From: a methane-oxidizing endosymbiont of Gigantopelta aegis | Lineage (GTDB): Bacteria; Pseudomonadota; Gammaproteobacteria; Methylococcales; Methylomonadaceae | Reading direction: 5' to 3' | Length of the DNA: 64,000 nt | Assembly: GCF_016097405.1 (NCBI RefSeq) | Contig: NZ_JAEHGD010000001.1 | Location: 2,055,232 to 2,119,231, forward strand | Shown: one piece after another, positions 1-7,203 of the stretch | Layout of the letters: each line of letters begins with the position of its first letter | How positions within the stretch are numbered: position 1 is the stretch's first letter | Position numbers and translations under genes: made by a program | Notes under the pieces: model-generated | What the model was told of the DNA's origin: nothing | Database searches by the model: none | What the model saw: the letters and a program-made list of their open reading frames with translations, nothing else

Positions 1-242
1 CCGCCAGGGTCATGACTGGCCGAGACATCGGTTAAAAACTGCTGTACCTGAACCACATCAAACGCCATCTCTTCGGATAAAATGGCAAACGGCAAGATAG
101 TTTTATCCATCGTTTTAACGCTATTGTCGATGTGGTTAAATTGATACAGTACAATAGCTGTGACGATGGTAAAAAGTGCGATAATAACCGCATAGCCCAG
201 ATGAATTTGGGCTTTAAAGCTAAGAGGTTGTTTAACTGACAT
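1..242 (-). CDS. Methyl-accepting chemotaxis-type receptor, N-terminal part (runs off the window)
   Basis: Only the first 80 codons are inside the window. The start is the ATG at 242-240, directly abutting the stop of the HAMP protein gene, so the two are co-transcribed. The visible protein has a short polar N-terminus, one membrane segment (about residues 14-34) and then a helical periplasmic stretch with the sequence MAFDVVQVQQFLTDVSA, which I associate with the sensory domain of methyl-accepting chemotaxis proteins. The signalling domain lies outside, so the receptor assignment is inference. It is the last visible member of an operon with a porin, a cytochrome and a HAMP protein. Confidence 0.6.
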   Translation of the reverse strand, partial: MSVKQPLSFKAQIHLGYAVIIALFTIVTAIVLYQFNHIDNSVKTMDKTILPFAILSEEMAFDVVQVQQFLTDVSASHDPG

Positions 243-827
243 TTAAGACTCCTGGTTATTTTGTTGTAATTGCTTTAATAGTTGTTTAATCGATGCCAGT
301 GAGGACTGTATTTCGCTCTCATCTAAACGTTGTGTTTCAATTTTTTCAATGCTCTCCAGGGCAGACTGTAACAATTGTTGTTGCTGGCTGCGTTGTTGGT
401 TGAGTTGCTGAACCATGTTTTGAATGGCTTGGGCAACTTCGCCGAGTTCATCATTTTTTCTAAGCTGCAAAGGCTCGCTGAAGTCTCCTTGGCCCACTTT
501 TTCAAATATCCGGCAAAAGCGGTACAACGGCCCCGCTATTTTATGTGATCGATAAAGCACTACAGTGGCAACAACTATCAGGCCAACCAGTAAAGCCACA
601 AAATTGGCCAGTAAAATGGCCAACCCTAAACGATGCCATGATTCAACCAGGATGATATGGGCAGATTGGTTTTGCGACTCATAAACAGCTGTCAACAAAA
701 AATAAAGCAAGGTTGCCGATAACACACTGGCTAACACAATGGCGCTCATTCCCCATAAAATAAATTTACGCTGGAAGGCTGGCTGAATAAAAAGTTTTTT
801 TCGCTTAAAGGATTGTGAGTTATTCAT
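243..827 (-). CDS. Small HAMP-domain membrane protein
   Basis: A 194-residue protein when started at the ATG at 827-825; an upstream in-frame ATG would lie inside the cytochrome gene and is less likely. It has a basic N-terminus, a membrane segment near residues 22-42, a second one near residues 65-90, and then a HAMP-like linker (about 90-145, with the DELGEVAQAIQNMV pattern). It ends in a glutamine-rich coiled coil. There is no kinase, GGDEF or methyl-accepting output domain, so the protein looks like a receptor without its own output. The start overlaps the cytochrome stop by 8 bases and its stop abuts the receptor-like gene. It may act together with that receptor; this is inference. Confidence 0.6.
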   Translation of the reverse strand: MNNSQSFKRKKLFIQPAFQRKFILWGMSAIVLASVLSATLLYFLLTAVYESQNQSAHIILVESWHRLGLAILLANFVALLVGLIVVATVVLYRSHKIAGPLYRFCRIFEKVGQGDFSEPLQLRKNDELGEVAQAIQNMVQQLNQQRSQQQQLLQSALESIEKIETQRLDESEIQSSLASIKQLLKQLQQNNQES

Positions 828-1320
828 GATTGTGTTTTTCCTCCGGGTCATGACAAACCAGACATAATTCGCCATTGGCATTATTTCGTCGTAATAAATA
901 GGTTTTTGTCAGACGTTCGCTGTTGACTAAACGGTCAATAAAACTGACACTGGCCCAGGGCCGGTTACTGTGCTGTCGGCCATGCGCTTTATGACAGGTC
1001 AGGCACGTTATTTTGCCGCTGGCAGATAAAGGCAAGTCTGGCGGAACGGTAAAGTCAACAGCAATATCAACGCTGTGAGATGAAGCATTGTCGCTGTGAC
1101 AGTCGGTGCACATACTGATAGGATCCTGCCTGAACGTCATTGGATGACGGTTTGTGGGTTCTGTGCGGTTGAGTGGACCGGCATGGCAGTGCTGACAGAA
1201 TTCATTGTTCACAGCCGGGTCATGAAGACGGTGTGGATTGGAAATGTCAGCCCGCAATACCATCTGCGGGGTAATTACTGCCATGCCACAAGATAAGGAT
1301 AGAATTATTTTAAGTTTCAT
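820..1320 (-). CDS. Tetrahaem c-type cytochrome, periplasmic
   Basis: A 166-residue protein with a signal peptide (MKLKIILSLSCGMAVITPQMVLRA) and four CXXCH haem-binding motifs: CQHCH, CTDCH, CLTCH and CLVCH. Several further histidines could be distal ligands. The doubled CXXCH pattern and the spacing resemble the cytochrome c7/NrfH-like multihaem group, but no catalytic family can be named. The chosen start at 1320 drops six residues from the longest frame and places the signal peptide at the N-terminus. It lies 4 bases after the porin-like gene and overlaps the HAMP gene, so the four genes form one transcript. It probably carries electrons in the periplasm; the partner is unknown. Confidence 0.75.
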   Translation of the reverse strand: MKLKIILSLSCGMAVITPQMVLRADISNPHRLHDPAVNNEFCQHCHAGPLNRTEPTNRHPMTFRQDPISMCTDCHSDNASSHSVDIAVDFTVPPDLPLSASGKITCLTCHKAHGRQHSNRPWASVSFIDRLVNSERLTKTYLLRRNNANGELCLVCHDPEEKHNHE

Positions 1321-1324
1321 GGGT

Positions 1325-2683
1325 TTAAAAAGAGCCAACTAATTGCATAATCGCAGTTTTTGTTTGAAAACCAGGCTCGGCTGTTGTGTGGGAAAAGGTA
1401 TCGGTATATTCCATTTTCAAGGTTAAATAATCATTCATGTGATACCCCATGCCGACACTAATAGCCGGAATAAAGCCAATCTGATAGTTATTACCATCTA
1501 TATTGGTATAACGGTAATTCGGGCGCCATTCCTGATAGCGGCCATAAAGATATAAATCTTCATGTAGCCAGTCCTGCAGATTATGAAACAGCGTGACATG
1601 GAACGCCGATTCGTTTAATACCGGATTTCCATCGCGGCGATTGGCATTGGAATCGTGCCGGACAAATTCACTGACTAAACGAAGGTTGTGGTAATTAAAT
1701 GAAAAATCAGCGGCAAACAATTCATCGGTGATATGTTCAGACTGATCCATATCTCTTAAATAAGACAGCCCAAAGTCGACTAAAGGTAATGTATCTCGCG
1801 TATGAAGCTGATAAGGGTTATTGAGTGCATAGCCTAATCGGCCACCGACGGCAAGACCGCTGCTGTAAATTGAATTGATAGCGTAAACAGCATAAGTGAG
1901 TTGACGCCATTTACCATAGGTACGAATACCCGGTGAATTAAACCCACCGTTGGCCGGGTTAACACCAGATTGTTGAATCCGGGTGGTGGTCATAGGAGGC
2001 GTCACCGTCAATCGGTCGGTTACCGCAAAAAACTGATAATCAGAGCCAAAAGGTAAGTCAAATTGACCGACTTGAATGTGGAATCCCGGCTCCTGAAAAA
2101 TACGCCCCCTTACCGGAATGGACTCATCGTATAAATGAAAGTCGATAAAAGCTGCGCCTAATTGCACACTGGGGGTGGTGCCGTAAGGAAACCAGTCTAA
2201 GGCCACGCTGGCGGCAAAATCGCCTTTATGAATGATTCTGTCTAAATCCAACTCAACCACGCCAATATGGAAAACCTGATTAGAACCATTTTTGGTTTGG
2301 GCGGTGGTATCGAAAAAGCCACTAATTTCAGGGCCTTGATCTTCTTCCATTACACCGGTGTTGGTATTTGTGGCCTTTTCTGGAAAAAAGAAAGCCGCTA
2401 ACGGGTAATCCGTTGTTGGATTATTCGTTGATGACTTTTGTGAGACGTTCGCTTGAAGATTGCTCTGGTCAGACAGTAATTGCTGAATCAATTGTTTTTG
2501 CTCCCGAGTCAGTTTCTCAAGCTCTTGGATGCGCTGATTCATTTTACGTAATTCATTGGTTTTGCTTTGCAGCATGCTTGCAACCATTTTGCGAACTTGT
2601 TCGGGCGTTATAGCTGTCTCAGCAAAACTCCAAGAACTAGAGATAAAAAAGCAAATGATTATTTTTAGTATTGTATTTCGCAT
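1325..2683 (-). CDS. Outer-membrane porin-like beta-barrel protein with N-terminal coiled coil
   Basis: A 452-residue protein with a signal peptide ending near SSSWSFA, a heptad-like coiled coil (about residues 38-80, with NELRKMNQRIQELEKLTREQKQLIQQLL), a short linker and a long C-terminal region with alternating hydrophobic/aromatic strands that ends in phenylalanine, as outer-membrane barrels do. The layout resembles trimeric or phosphate-selective-type porins with a periplasmic coiled coil. It is the first gene of the operon with the tetrahaem cytochrome. A porin plus cytochrome pairing recalls outer-membrane electron conduits, but no MtrA-like decahaem is present, so this is only a suggestion. 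Confidence 0.6.
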   Translation of the reverse strand: MRNTILKIIICFFISSSWSFAETAITPEQVRKMVASMLQSKTNELRKMNQRIQELEKLTREQKQLIQQLLSDQSNLQANVSQKSSTNNPTTDYPLAAFFFPEKATNTNTGVMEEDQGPEISGFFDTTAQTKNGSNQVFHIGVVELDLDRIIHKGDFAASVALDWFPYGTTPSVQLGAAFIDFHLYDESIPVRGRIFQEPGFHIQVGQFDLPFGSDYQFFAVTDRLTVTPPMTTTRIQQSGVNPANGGFNSPGIRTYGKWRQLTYAVYAINSIYSSGLAVGGRLGYALNNPYQLHTRDTLPLVDFGLSYLRDMDQSEHITDELFAADFSFNYHNLRLVSEFVRHDSNANRRDGNPVLNESAFHVTLFHNLQDWLHEDLYLYGRYQEWRPNYRYTNIDGNNYQIGFIPAISVGMGYHMNDYLTLKMEYTDTFSHTTAEPGFQTKTAIMQLVGSF

Positions 2684-2708
2684 AATAACTATAGTTTGTT
2701 AAAAGTAT

Positions 2709-2837
2709 ATGTACGCTTTTACGGATACATTTTCTGTTTTCTTCATCTACTACGAGCTAAATAAGAACAGATAACTTTTTAAAAACAGATGGTTATAGCT
2801 TATATTTTGCCTTATTCCTGTCGCTTAAAGCGTACAT
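2709..2837. repeat. Pair of inverted 11-bp repeats in an intergenic region
   Basis: ATGTACGCTTT at 2709-2719 is repeated in inverse as AAAGCGTACAT at 2827-2837, enclosing AT-rich DNA in front of the porin operon. It could be the remnant of a small mobile element or a pair of regulator sites. The stretch 2684-3073 holds no gene that I can support. Confidence 0.5.
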
Positions 2838-2846
2838 TAGATTTGA

Positions 2847-2890
2847 GTATAGGCGCTGTGTTGAAAAAGTATAGGCGCTGTGTTGAAAAA
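2847..2890. repeat. Two perfect tandem copies of a 22-bp unit
   Basis: The unit begins GTATAGGCGCTGTG and ends TTGAAAAA. Copies occupy 2847-2868 and 2869-2890 without any gap or mismatch, and a third copy begins (GTAT) but breaks off. The function is unknown; replication slippage or a variable-number repeat is the simplest reading. Confidence 0.85.
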
Positions 2891-3073
2891 GTATGGATTA
2901 ATTGAATATTCAGATATTGCTGAGCAACTCAGCGTAGCGTTAGTCTTTTAGCGTGTGTTATTTGCCTAAAAAGAGCGGGCAGGAGGGGTGAAAAGGTGTC
3001 TGTAGCGGCTTTTTTTAACAGCAGGCGACAGGGATTTTAGGAGGCTGTCGGGATATGGAAGGATGATAGCTTT

Positions 3074-3820
3074 CTAGTGACGAATATTAGCCAGCTCTCG
3101 CTCAATGTCTTGCATATAGCGCTGGATAGCTGACTCATAGCCTGTACGAATGTTGTCAAAGTGGCAGCCGATGCGTTGACTAAACTCTGCTTTTTTGTCT
3201 TCTAGGATACAGGTATGGCAGAGGGTGATATGGATATTCTCCAGCAATGTGCCTTGCAGATAGAGTTGGCAGCTTTCCAGTTTTTTGTGGCGAACAAGGT
3301 GTTTGGCAAGGTTTTTGTTTTCATTGATAAACGCGCAACCGCTGATGCCGAGGTCATGGAGTTTAAAGCTAAAAACCTGGTTTTCTGTTTCCCCGTCATC
3401 TTGCTTTATCAAGAGCGGAATGGAAATAAAACTGTCGTGAAAATGTGGGACTTTTACACGATAACTCCGACGTCGTTCCCGCCAGAAAATAGATTCGGGC
3501 AAGGTCAGGGCGAAAACAGTCTGCCCTTTTAATTTTGAACGGACAATTTTTAAGCCGCTGAAAGCCACTTTTACGCCATTAAGTTCGGTGCGAAATTCAA
3601 ATTTGTCTGCGGTTAGCAAACTTTTGTTTAAATATTCAGCCGGGCCATAATCGAGGTAAACGCGTTTATTATCCGCATCAATGTCGAGAATTGTGGTAAT
3701 GAAGGATTCATCTTTGTCGCCAAAATGGGCCGATAATAAACAATTATGCGTCGTTAATAGCTTTAGTTTACTGACGATTTGCTTAGGGTTTTTAATGTAG
3801 TATTCAGCTTCAGCGCTCAT
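3074..3820 (-). CDS. YcgR-like flagellar brake protein with PilZ domain
   Basis: A 248-residue cytoplasmic protein with the two-domain layout of YcgR. The N-terminal YcgR-type domain spans about residues 8-110. A C-terminal PilZ domain follows with the c-di-GMP motif RRRSYR near residue 115 and the second motif DLGISGCAF (D/NxSxxG) near residue 155. When bound to c-di-GMP, YcgR proteins slow the flagellar motor. The gene stands alone, in the opposite direction to the downstream SMR exporter gene. Both c-di-GMP motifs look intact. The window also encodes an EAL protein at 13156 that could degrade the ligand. Confidence 0.85.
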   Translation of the reverse strand: MSAEAEYYIKNPKQIVSKLKLLTTHNCLLSAHFGDKDESFITTILDIDADNKRVYLDYGPAEYLNKSLLTADKFEFRTELNGVKVAFSGLKIVRSKLKGQTVFALTLPESIFWRERRRSYRVKVPHFHDSFISIPLLIKQDDGETENQVFSFKLHDLGISGCAFINENKNLAKHLVRHKKLESCQLYLQGTLLENIHITLCHTCILEDKKAEFSQRIGCHFDNIRTGYESAIQRYMQDIERELANIRH

Positions 3821-3897
3821 CTAGGTAATAATTTTTATTCAGACAGTGTTGATCAATATTGTAGAATAGCATTTTTTTAGCCAGTTGGAAGTGCTTA

Positions 3898-4218
3898 ATG
3901 GGATGGTTGTTTTTGTTTGTCGCAGGTTGTGCCGAGATTGTTTTTGCACTGAGTCTTAAGTACAACGAAGGGTTCACTAAGTTATGGCCAAGCCTTGTGA
4001 CTATGGTCGCGGGTGGCAGTAGTTTTTATTTGTTGATGTTGGCCATCAAAACCTTGCCTATTGGCACCGCCTATGCCGTTTGGACTGGGATGGGCGCGGT
4101 TGGGGTGGCGATTCTGGGTATTTTTCTATTCAAAGAATCGACCGATCTGATTCGTTTGGCTTCCATCGTGATGATTGTCGTTGGAATCGTAGGTCTAAAA
4201 TTGACTCATACCGAATAA
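3898..4218 (+). CDS. sugE: Small multidrug resistance protein of the SugE/Gdx type
   Basis: A 106-residue protein with four membrane segments, the usual length for SMR exporters, which work as antiparallel dimers and exchange protons for small cations. The essential glutamate is in CAEIVFA near residue 13. The motifs SLKYNEGF and LPIGTAYAVWTGMGAVG, and the ending GIVGLKLTH, match SugE/Gdx more than EmrE. Gdx proteins export guanidinium, so that is the likely substrate. I searched the upstream gap for a guanidine riboswitch and saw none. The tusB-like gene begins 5 bases downstream, which suggests a shared transcript. Confidence 0.85.
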   Translation: MGWLFLFVAGCAEIVFALSLKYNEGFTKLWPSLVTMVAGGSSFYLLMLAIKTLPIGTAYAVWTGMGAVGVAILGIFLFKESTDLIRLASIVMIVVGIVGLKLTHTE

Positions 4219-4223
4219 GCCTA

Positions 4224-4517
4224 ATGTTGCATTTAATCATGCAGACTCAGTTTGAGTCGGCCATTTTAGAACGAATTGCGAGTGGTGATGGTATTGTACT
4301 GATGCATGCTAATGTATGGATGGCGTGTCAGCAGAATCAATGGCAGGAAAAAATTCAGAACTTGCAGCAGCAACTCTGTAACGTTTATGTGTTAAGTGAT
4401 GATTTAAGTCTTTTTGGTGTGTCTAAAGATAAACTTCTAACCGGTGTTGAAATTATCGATAGGCAGCAATGGGTTGCCTTGACCACACAGCACGCGGTGA
4501 TTAAAACATGGCATTAA
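4224..4517 (+). CDS. tusB: TusB/DsrH-like sulfur relay protein
   Basis: A 97-residue protein beginning MLHLIMQTQF. In the TusBCD complex, TusB/DsrH is a small subunit that helps pass persulfide sulfur to TusE for tRNA 2-thiouridine synthesis, or in sulfur oxidisers to DsrC. The size, the MLHL start and the SGDGIVLMHANVWMA segment fit this family. The open frame extends further upstream inside the SMR gene, but the ATG at 4224 gives the family length. It overlaps the dsrC/tusE gene by 10 bases. No tusC or tusD gene lies next to it. Confidence 0.75.
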   Translation: MLHLIMQTQFESAILERIASGDGIVLMHANVWMACQQNQWQEKIQNLQQQLCNVYVLSDDLSLFGVSKDKLLTGVEIIDRQQWVALTTQHAVIKTWH

Positions 4518-4840
4518 AGCTAGGTGATAGAGTGCTGGAAACCACCGACCAGGGGTTTCTATGTCATCAGGATGATTGGGATGAAAAGGTTGCCTGTGCC
4601 ATAGCCGAGGCGGATGGGGTGATGTTGACCGAGGCGCATTGGGAAATCATCCTTTTTATGCGGCGATATTACAAAGATTATAAACATTTGCCTAATGCCC
4701 GTATGTTTGTTCGTGCGATACGCAATGCCTTGGGCGAAGAAAAAGGCAACAGTCGCTATTTGCAGCGATTATTTCCCGATGGTCCGTTAAAATATGCCTG
4801 TAAGTTCGGCGGACTGCCTAAGCCGCCAACCTGCTTGTAA
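4508..4840 (+). CDS. tusE: DsrC/TusE-family sulfur carrier with both C-terminal cysteines
   Basis: A 110-residue protein of the DsrC/TusE family (HWEIILFMRRYYKDYKHLPNARMFV, GEEKGNSRYLQRLFPDGP). Its C-terminal arm is CKFGGLPKPPTCL. The penultimate cysteine carries the persulfide in all members. A second cysteine ten residues earlier is typical of true DsrC, which forms a trisulfide with sulfite reductase; E. coli TusE lacks it. Thus this copy keeps a DsrC-like redox pair although no dsrAB genes are seen in the window. It overlaps the tusB-like gene and precedes rimO, another enzyme that handles sulfur. Confidence 0.85.
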   Translation: MALKLGDRVLETTDQGFLCHQDDWDEKVACAIAEADGVMLTEAHWEIILFMRRYYKDYKHLPNARMFVRAIRNALGEEKGNSRYLQRLFPDGPLKYACKFGGLPKPPTCL

Positions 4841-4869
4841 TCCCCCTTTTAATATGAAAGAGTTAAATC

Positions 4870-6183
4870 ATGAGTAAACATCCAAGCGTCGGTTTTATCA
4901 GTCTGGGCTGTCCAAAAGCCTTGGTGGATAGCGAGCAAATCCTGACGCGTTTAAGAGCGGAAGGCTATCAGGTATCACCAAATTATCAGGCATCTGATCT
5001 TGTGATCGTCAATACCTGCGGCTTTATTGATGCTGCGGTCGAAGAATCCTTAGATAGTATCGGCGAAGCTTTGGCAGAAAATGGCAAAGTGATTGTGACA
5101 GGTTGTCTGGGTGCGCGGCAGGACGAAATTCTGGCGCGGCATCCGCAAGTTTTGAAAATCACCGGTGCACACGCTACCGATGAGGTGGTAGAGGCAGTGC
5201 ATGAGCATTTACCACCGGCACATAATCCTTTTACCGACTTGATTCCGCCGCAAGGTATTAAGCTGACACCTAAGCATTACGCCTACCTGAAGATTTCAGA
5301 GGGCTGTAATCATCGATGTAGTTTCTGCATTATCCCATCGATGCGCGGTGATTTAGTCAGTCGGCCTCTGGATGATGTGATGATGGAAGCGGAGAGATTG
5401 GCGGAGGCTGGCGTTAAAGAATTGTTGGTGGTGTCTCAGGATACCAGCGCCTATGGCCTGGACTTGAAATATCAATCGGCAATCTGGCGCGAAAAATCAT
5501 ATCGGACGCGGTTTTATGATCTGGCCGAAGCCTTGGGCGAATTGGGCATCTGGATCAGGATGCATTATGTGTATCCTTATCCACATGTGGATGAGGTGAT
5601 TCCGTTGATGGCTGAGGGAAAAATCTTACCGTATTTGGATATTCCATTTCAGCATGCCAATGCCCGTATTCTGAAATTGATGAAACGGCCAGCGGCGACC
5701 GAAAATAATCTTGAGAGAATTCAAAAATGGCGTGATATTTGTCCAGACATAACGCTGCGCAGTACGTTTATCGTCGGTTTTCCTGGCGAAACAGAACAGG
5801 AATTTGAGCAGTTATTACAGTTTTTGGACGAAGCACAGCTAGACCGGGTCGGTTGTTTTGCCTATTCTCCGGTTAAAGGCGCTACGGCCAATGAATTGCC
5901 GGATGCGATCCCTGAAGACGTTAAACAAGAACGATTAGAGCGCTTTATGGCGCATCAGGCTAACATCAGTCATGCGCGGTTACGGCAGAAAATTGGCCGT
6001 ATCGAAACGGTCTTGATTGATGAAGTGGTTGAAGAGGGGGCTGTTGCACGCAGTAAGGCGGATGCGCCTGAAATTGACGGTCAAGTCTTTATTGATGGTG
6101 CAAACCATTTACAGGTTGGCGATTGGGTAACGGTGGAAATTGAAGATGCTGACGAATATGATCAGTGGGCAAGGTTGGTGTAA
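4870..6183 (+). CDS. rimO: Ribosomal protein S12 methylthiotransferase RimO
   Basis: A 437-residue radical-SAM enzyme that adds a methylthio group to an aspartate of ribosomal protein S12. The N-terminal UPF0004 domain begins [17 protein letters not shown] and shows the three cysteines for the auxiliary cluster (CPKA, NTCGF, TGCLG). The radical-SAM motif CNHRCSFC is near residue 147, and a C-terminal TRAM domain follows. All three conserved regions look intact and the length is normal. It follows the dsrC/tusE gene by 29 bases with AAAGAG upstream of the ATG. Confidence 0.96.
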   Translation: MSKHPSVGFISLGCPKALVDSEQILTRLRAEGYQVSPNYQASDLVIVNTCGFIDAAVEESLDSIGEALAENGKVIVTGCLGARQDEILARHPQVLKITGAHATDEVVEAVHEHLPPAHNPFTDLIPPQGIKLTPKHYAYLKISEGCNHRCSFCIIPSMRGDLVSRPLDDVMMEAERLAEAGVKELLVVSQDTSAYGLDLKYQSAIWREKSYRTRFYDLAEALGELGIWIRMHYVYPYPHVDEVIPLMAEGKILPYLDIPFQHANARILKLMKRPAATENNLERIQKWRDICPDITLRSTFIVGFPGETEQEFEQLLQFLDEAQLDRVGCFAYSPVKGATANELPDAIPEDVKQERLERFMAHQANISHARLRQKIGRIETVLIDEVVEEGAVARSKADAPEIDGQVFIDGANHLQVGDWVTVEIEDADEYDQWARLV

Positions 6184-6200
6184 CAGGAGGGAGTAATGGT

Positions 6201-6224
6201 GGCAGTCAACCGAAGTTGACTGCC
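6201..6224. terminator. Hairpin between convergent rimO and csp
   Basis: A perfect 10-bp stem, GGCAGTCAAC and GTTGACTGCC, closes a CGAA tetraloop. It lies between the convergent ends of rimO and the cold-shock gene. There is no strong T-run on either side, so it may act as a 3'-end stabiliser or a weak bidirectional terminator. Confidence 0.6.
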
Positions 6225-6236
6225 GGTACTGTATTC

Positions 6237-6446
6237 TTACAGTGCAGTGACGTTTTCTGCCTGTGGTCCTTTTTGGCCCATGGTGACTTCCATGGTAACG
6301 CGCTGGCCTTCGGCCAATGTTTTACGGCCTTGACCATTGATGGCGCTGAAATGTACGAATACATCTTTTGAGCCTTCTTGTTCAATGAAACCGAAACCTT
6401 TTTCATCGTTAAACCATTTTACGGTGCCTTCAACTAAATCTGACAT
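6237..6446 (-). CDS. Cold-shock protein (CspA family)
   Basis: A 69-residue single cold-shock domain. The RNA-binding motifs [10 protein letters not shown] (RNP1) and VFVHFSAI (RNP2) are both present, as is the [10 protein letters not shown] start. Such proteins bind single-stranded RNA and DNA and act as RNA chaperones. The gene faces rimO. A good promoter lies about 130 bases upstream of the start, which gives the mRNA a long leader, as in cold-regulated cspA genes. Confidence 0.95.
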   Translation of the reverse strand: MSDLVEGTVKWFNDEKGFGFIEQEGSKDVFVHFSAINGQGRKTLAEGQRVTMEVTMGQKGPQAENVTAL

Positions 6447-6582
6447 AATTCTCTCTTGCTATAAATAAGTGCCGGCTTTCGCTGGCGGTGTACATAAAGT
6501 TCAATACGGCGGGGTAGGAAGGAAAAGATGAGTATGGAAAATACTCAGGTATAACGCAACTTACCGTGCAATATCGCCATCC

Positions 6583-6610
6583 ATTATACAGAGACCGTTG
6601 TATCTGTCAC
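6583..6610 (-). promoter_or_regulatory. Probable promoter of the cold-shock gene
   Basis: Read on the minus strand, GTGACA (6610-6605) and TATAAT (6588-6583) are separated by 16 bases. Transcription would begin near 6576, leaving about 130 untranslated bases ahead of the csp start. Confidence 0.5.
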
Positions 6611-6780
6611 TTAAAAAGAAAGATTTTACGCGTTAATGCTGAAAAAAAAGCTGTGCAGTTATTTTTTCTGTTAAAAAAGTCTTACGATACAATCTATTAG
6701 GTATAGGGTATGCGTTAGCAGATTTGGATTTGTTTTTGCAATCAGTGCCGAAAAAGGCCGTATTTGGAAGCTATTTGGCA

Positions 6781-7065
6781 TTAGCGGATACTGAAATCAG
6801 AAAAGGATGAGCAGTCCGGGCAGGGTAGAACCTCGACCGCGCTGACTTTTGCGAGTAACGGGCCTTTATGACACCACGCGATAAGTTGTTGAAGTGCAGA
6901 CTCTGAACCACAAGCTACAATTTCGACATTACCATCTGGCAGATTTTTGGCATAACCGGTAATGGCATGTTTTAGTGCTTGTTTTTGGGTAAAGGCTCTA
7001 AAGTAAACACCTTGAACCCGACCTGAGACAATGATTTTTAGGCAATGTTGAATTTTTTCTGGCAT
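6781..7065 (-). CDS. acyP: Acylphosphatase
   Basis: A 94-residue protein that hydrolyses acyl phosphates. It shows the family signature SGRVQGVYFRAFT, with the phosphate-binding loop and catalytic arginine, and GYAKNLPDGNVEIVACG, with the catalytic asparagine. The length is normal. It is transcribed away from secA. Confidence 0.92.
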   Translation of the reverse strand: MPEKIQHCLKIIVSGRVQGVYFRAFTQKQALKHAITGYAKNLPDGNVEIVACGSESALQQLIAWCHKGPLLAKVSAVEVLPCPDCSSFSDFSIR

Positions 7066-7150
7066 TTTTGACCCGGGTTGTCAATTCAGATTTAGAACGA
7101 TACAGACTTCTAGCGAGAAGTATATCTGGAAACGATACCTTAATACAGGC

Positions 7151-7156
7151 TATAAT
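7151..7156 (+). promoter_or_regulatory. Probable -10 element of secA
   Basis: TATAAT at 7151-7156 lies 48 bases before the ATG at 7204. A convincing -35 is not visible. Its position speaks against the alternative TTG start at 7168, which would be at or within the first transcribed bases. Confidence 0.45.
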
Positions 7157-7203
7157 CACCGCATTTTTTGAACCTCGTTCGTAAATATTTACCGGAAAAA
7201 AGC

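Noticed and set aside
2847-2890. CRISPR-like repeat
   Set aside because: The two units are directly joined without spacers and no cas genes are present.
3821-3897. Guanidine riboswitch before the SMR gene
   Set aside because: No paired hairpins with ACGR loops or other riboswitch pattern could be found in the short gap.
4080-4223. Long N-terminal extension of the tusB-like frame
   Set aside because: It overlaps the SMR gene in another frame; the ATG at 4224 gives the family start and length.
7168-7203. A TTG start 12 codons upstream of secA
   Set aside because: It lies only 12 bases after the -10 element, and SecA proteins begin with the MLxKLxKxxxGSRNDR sequence found at 7204.
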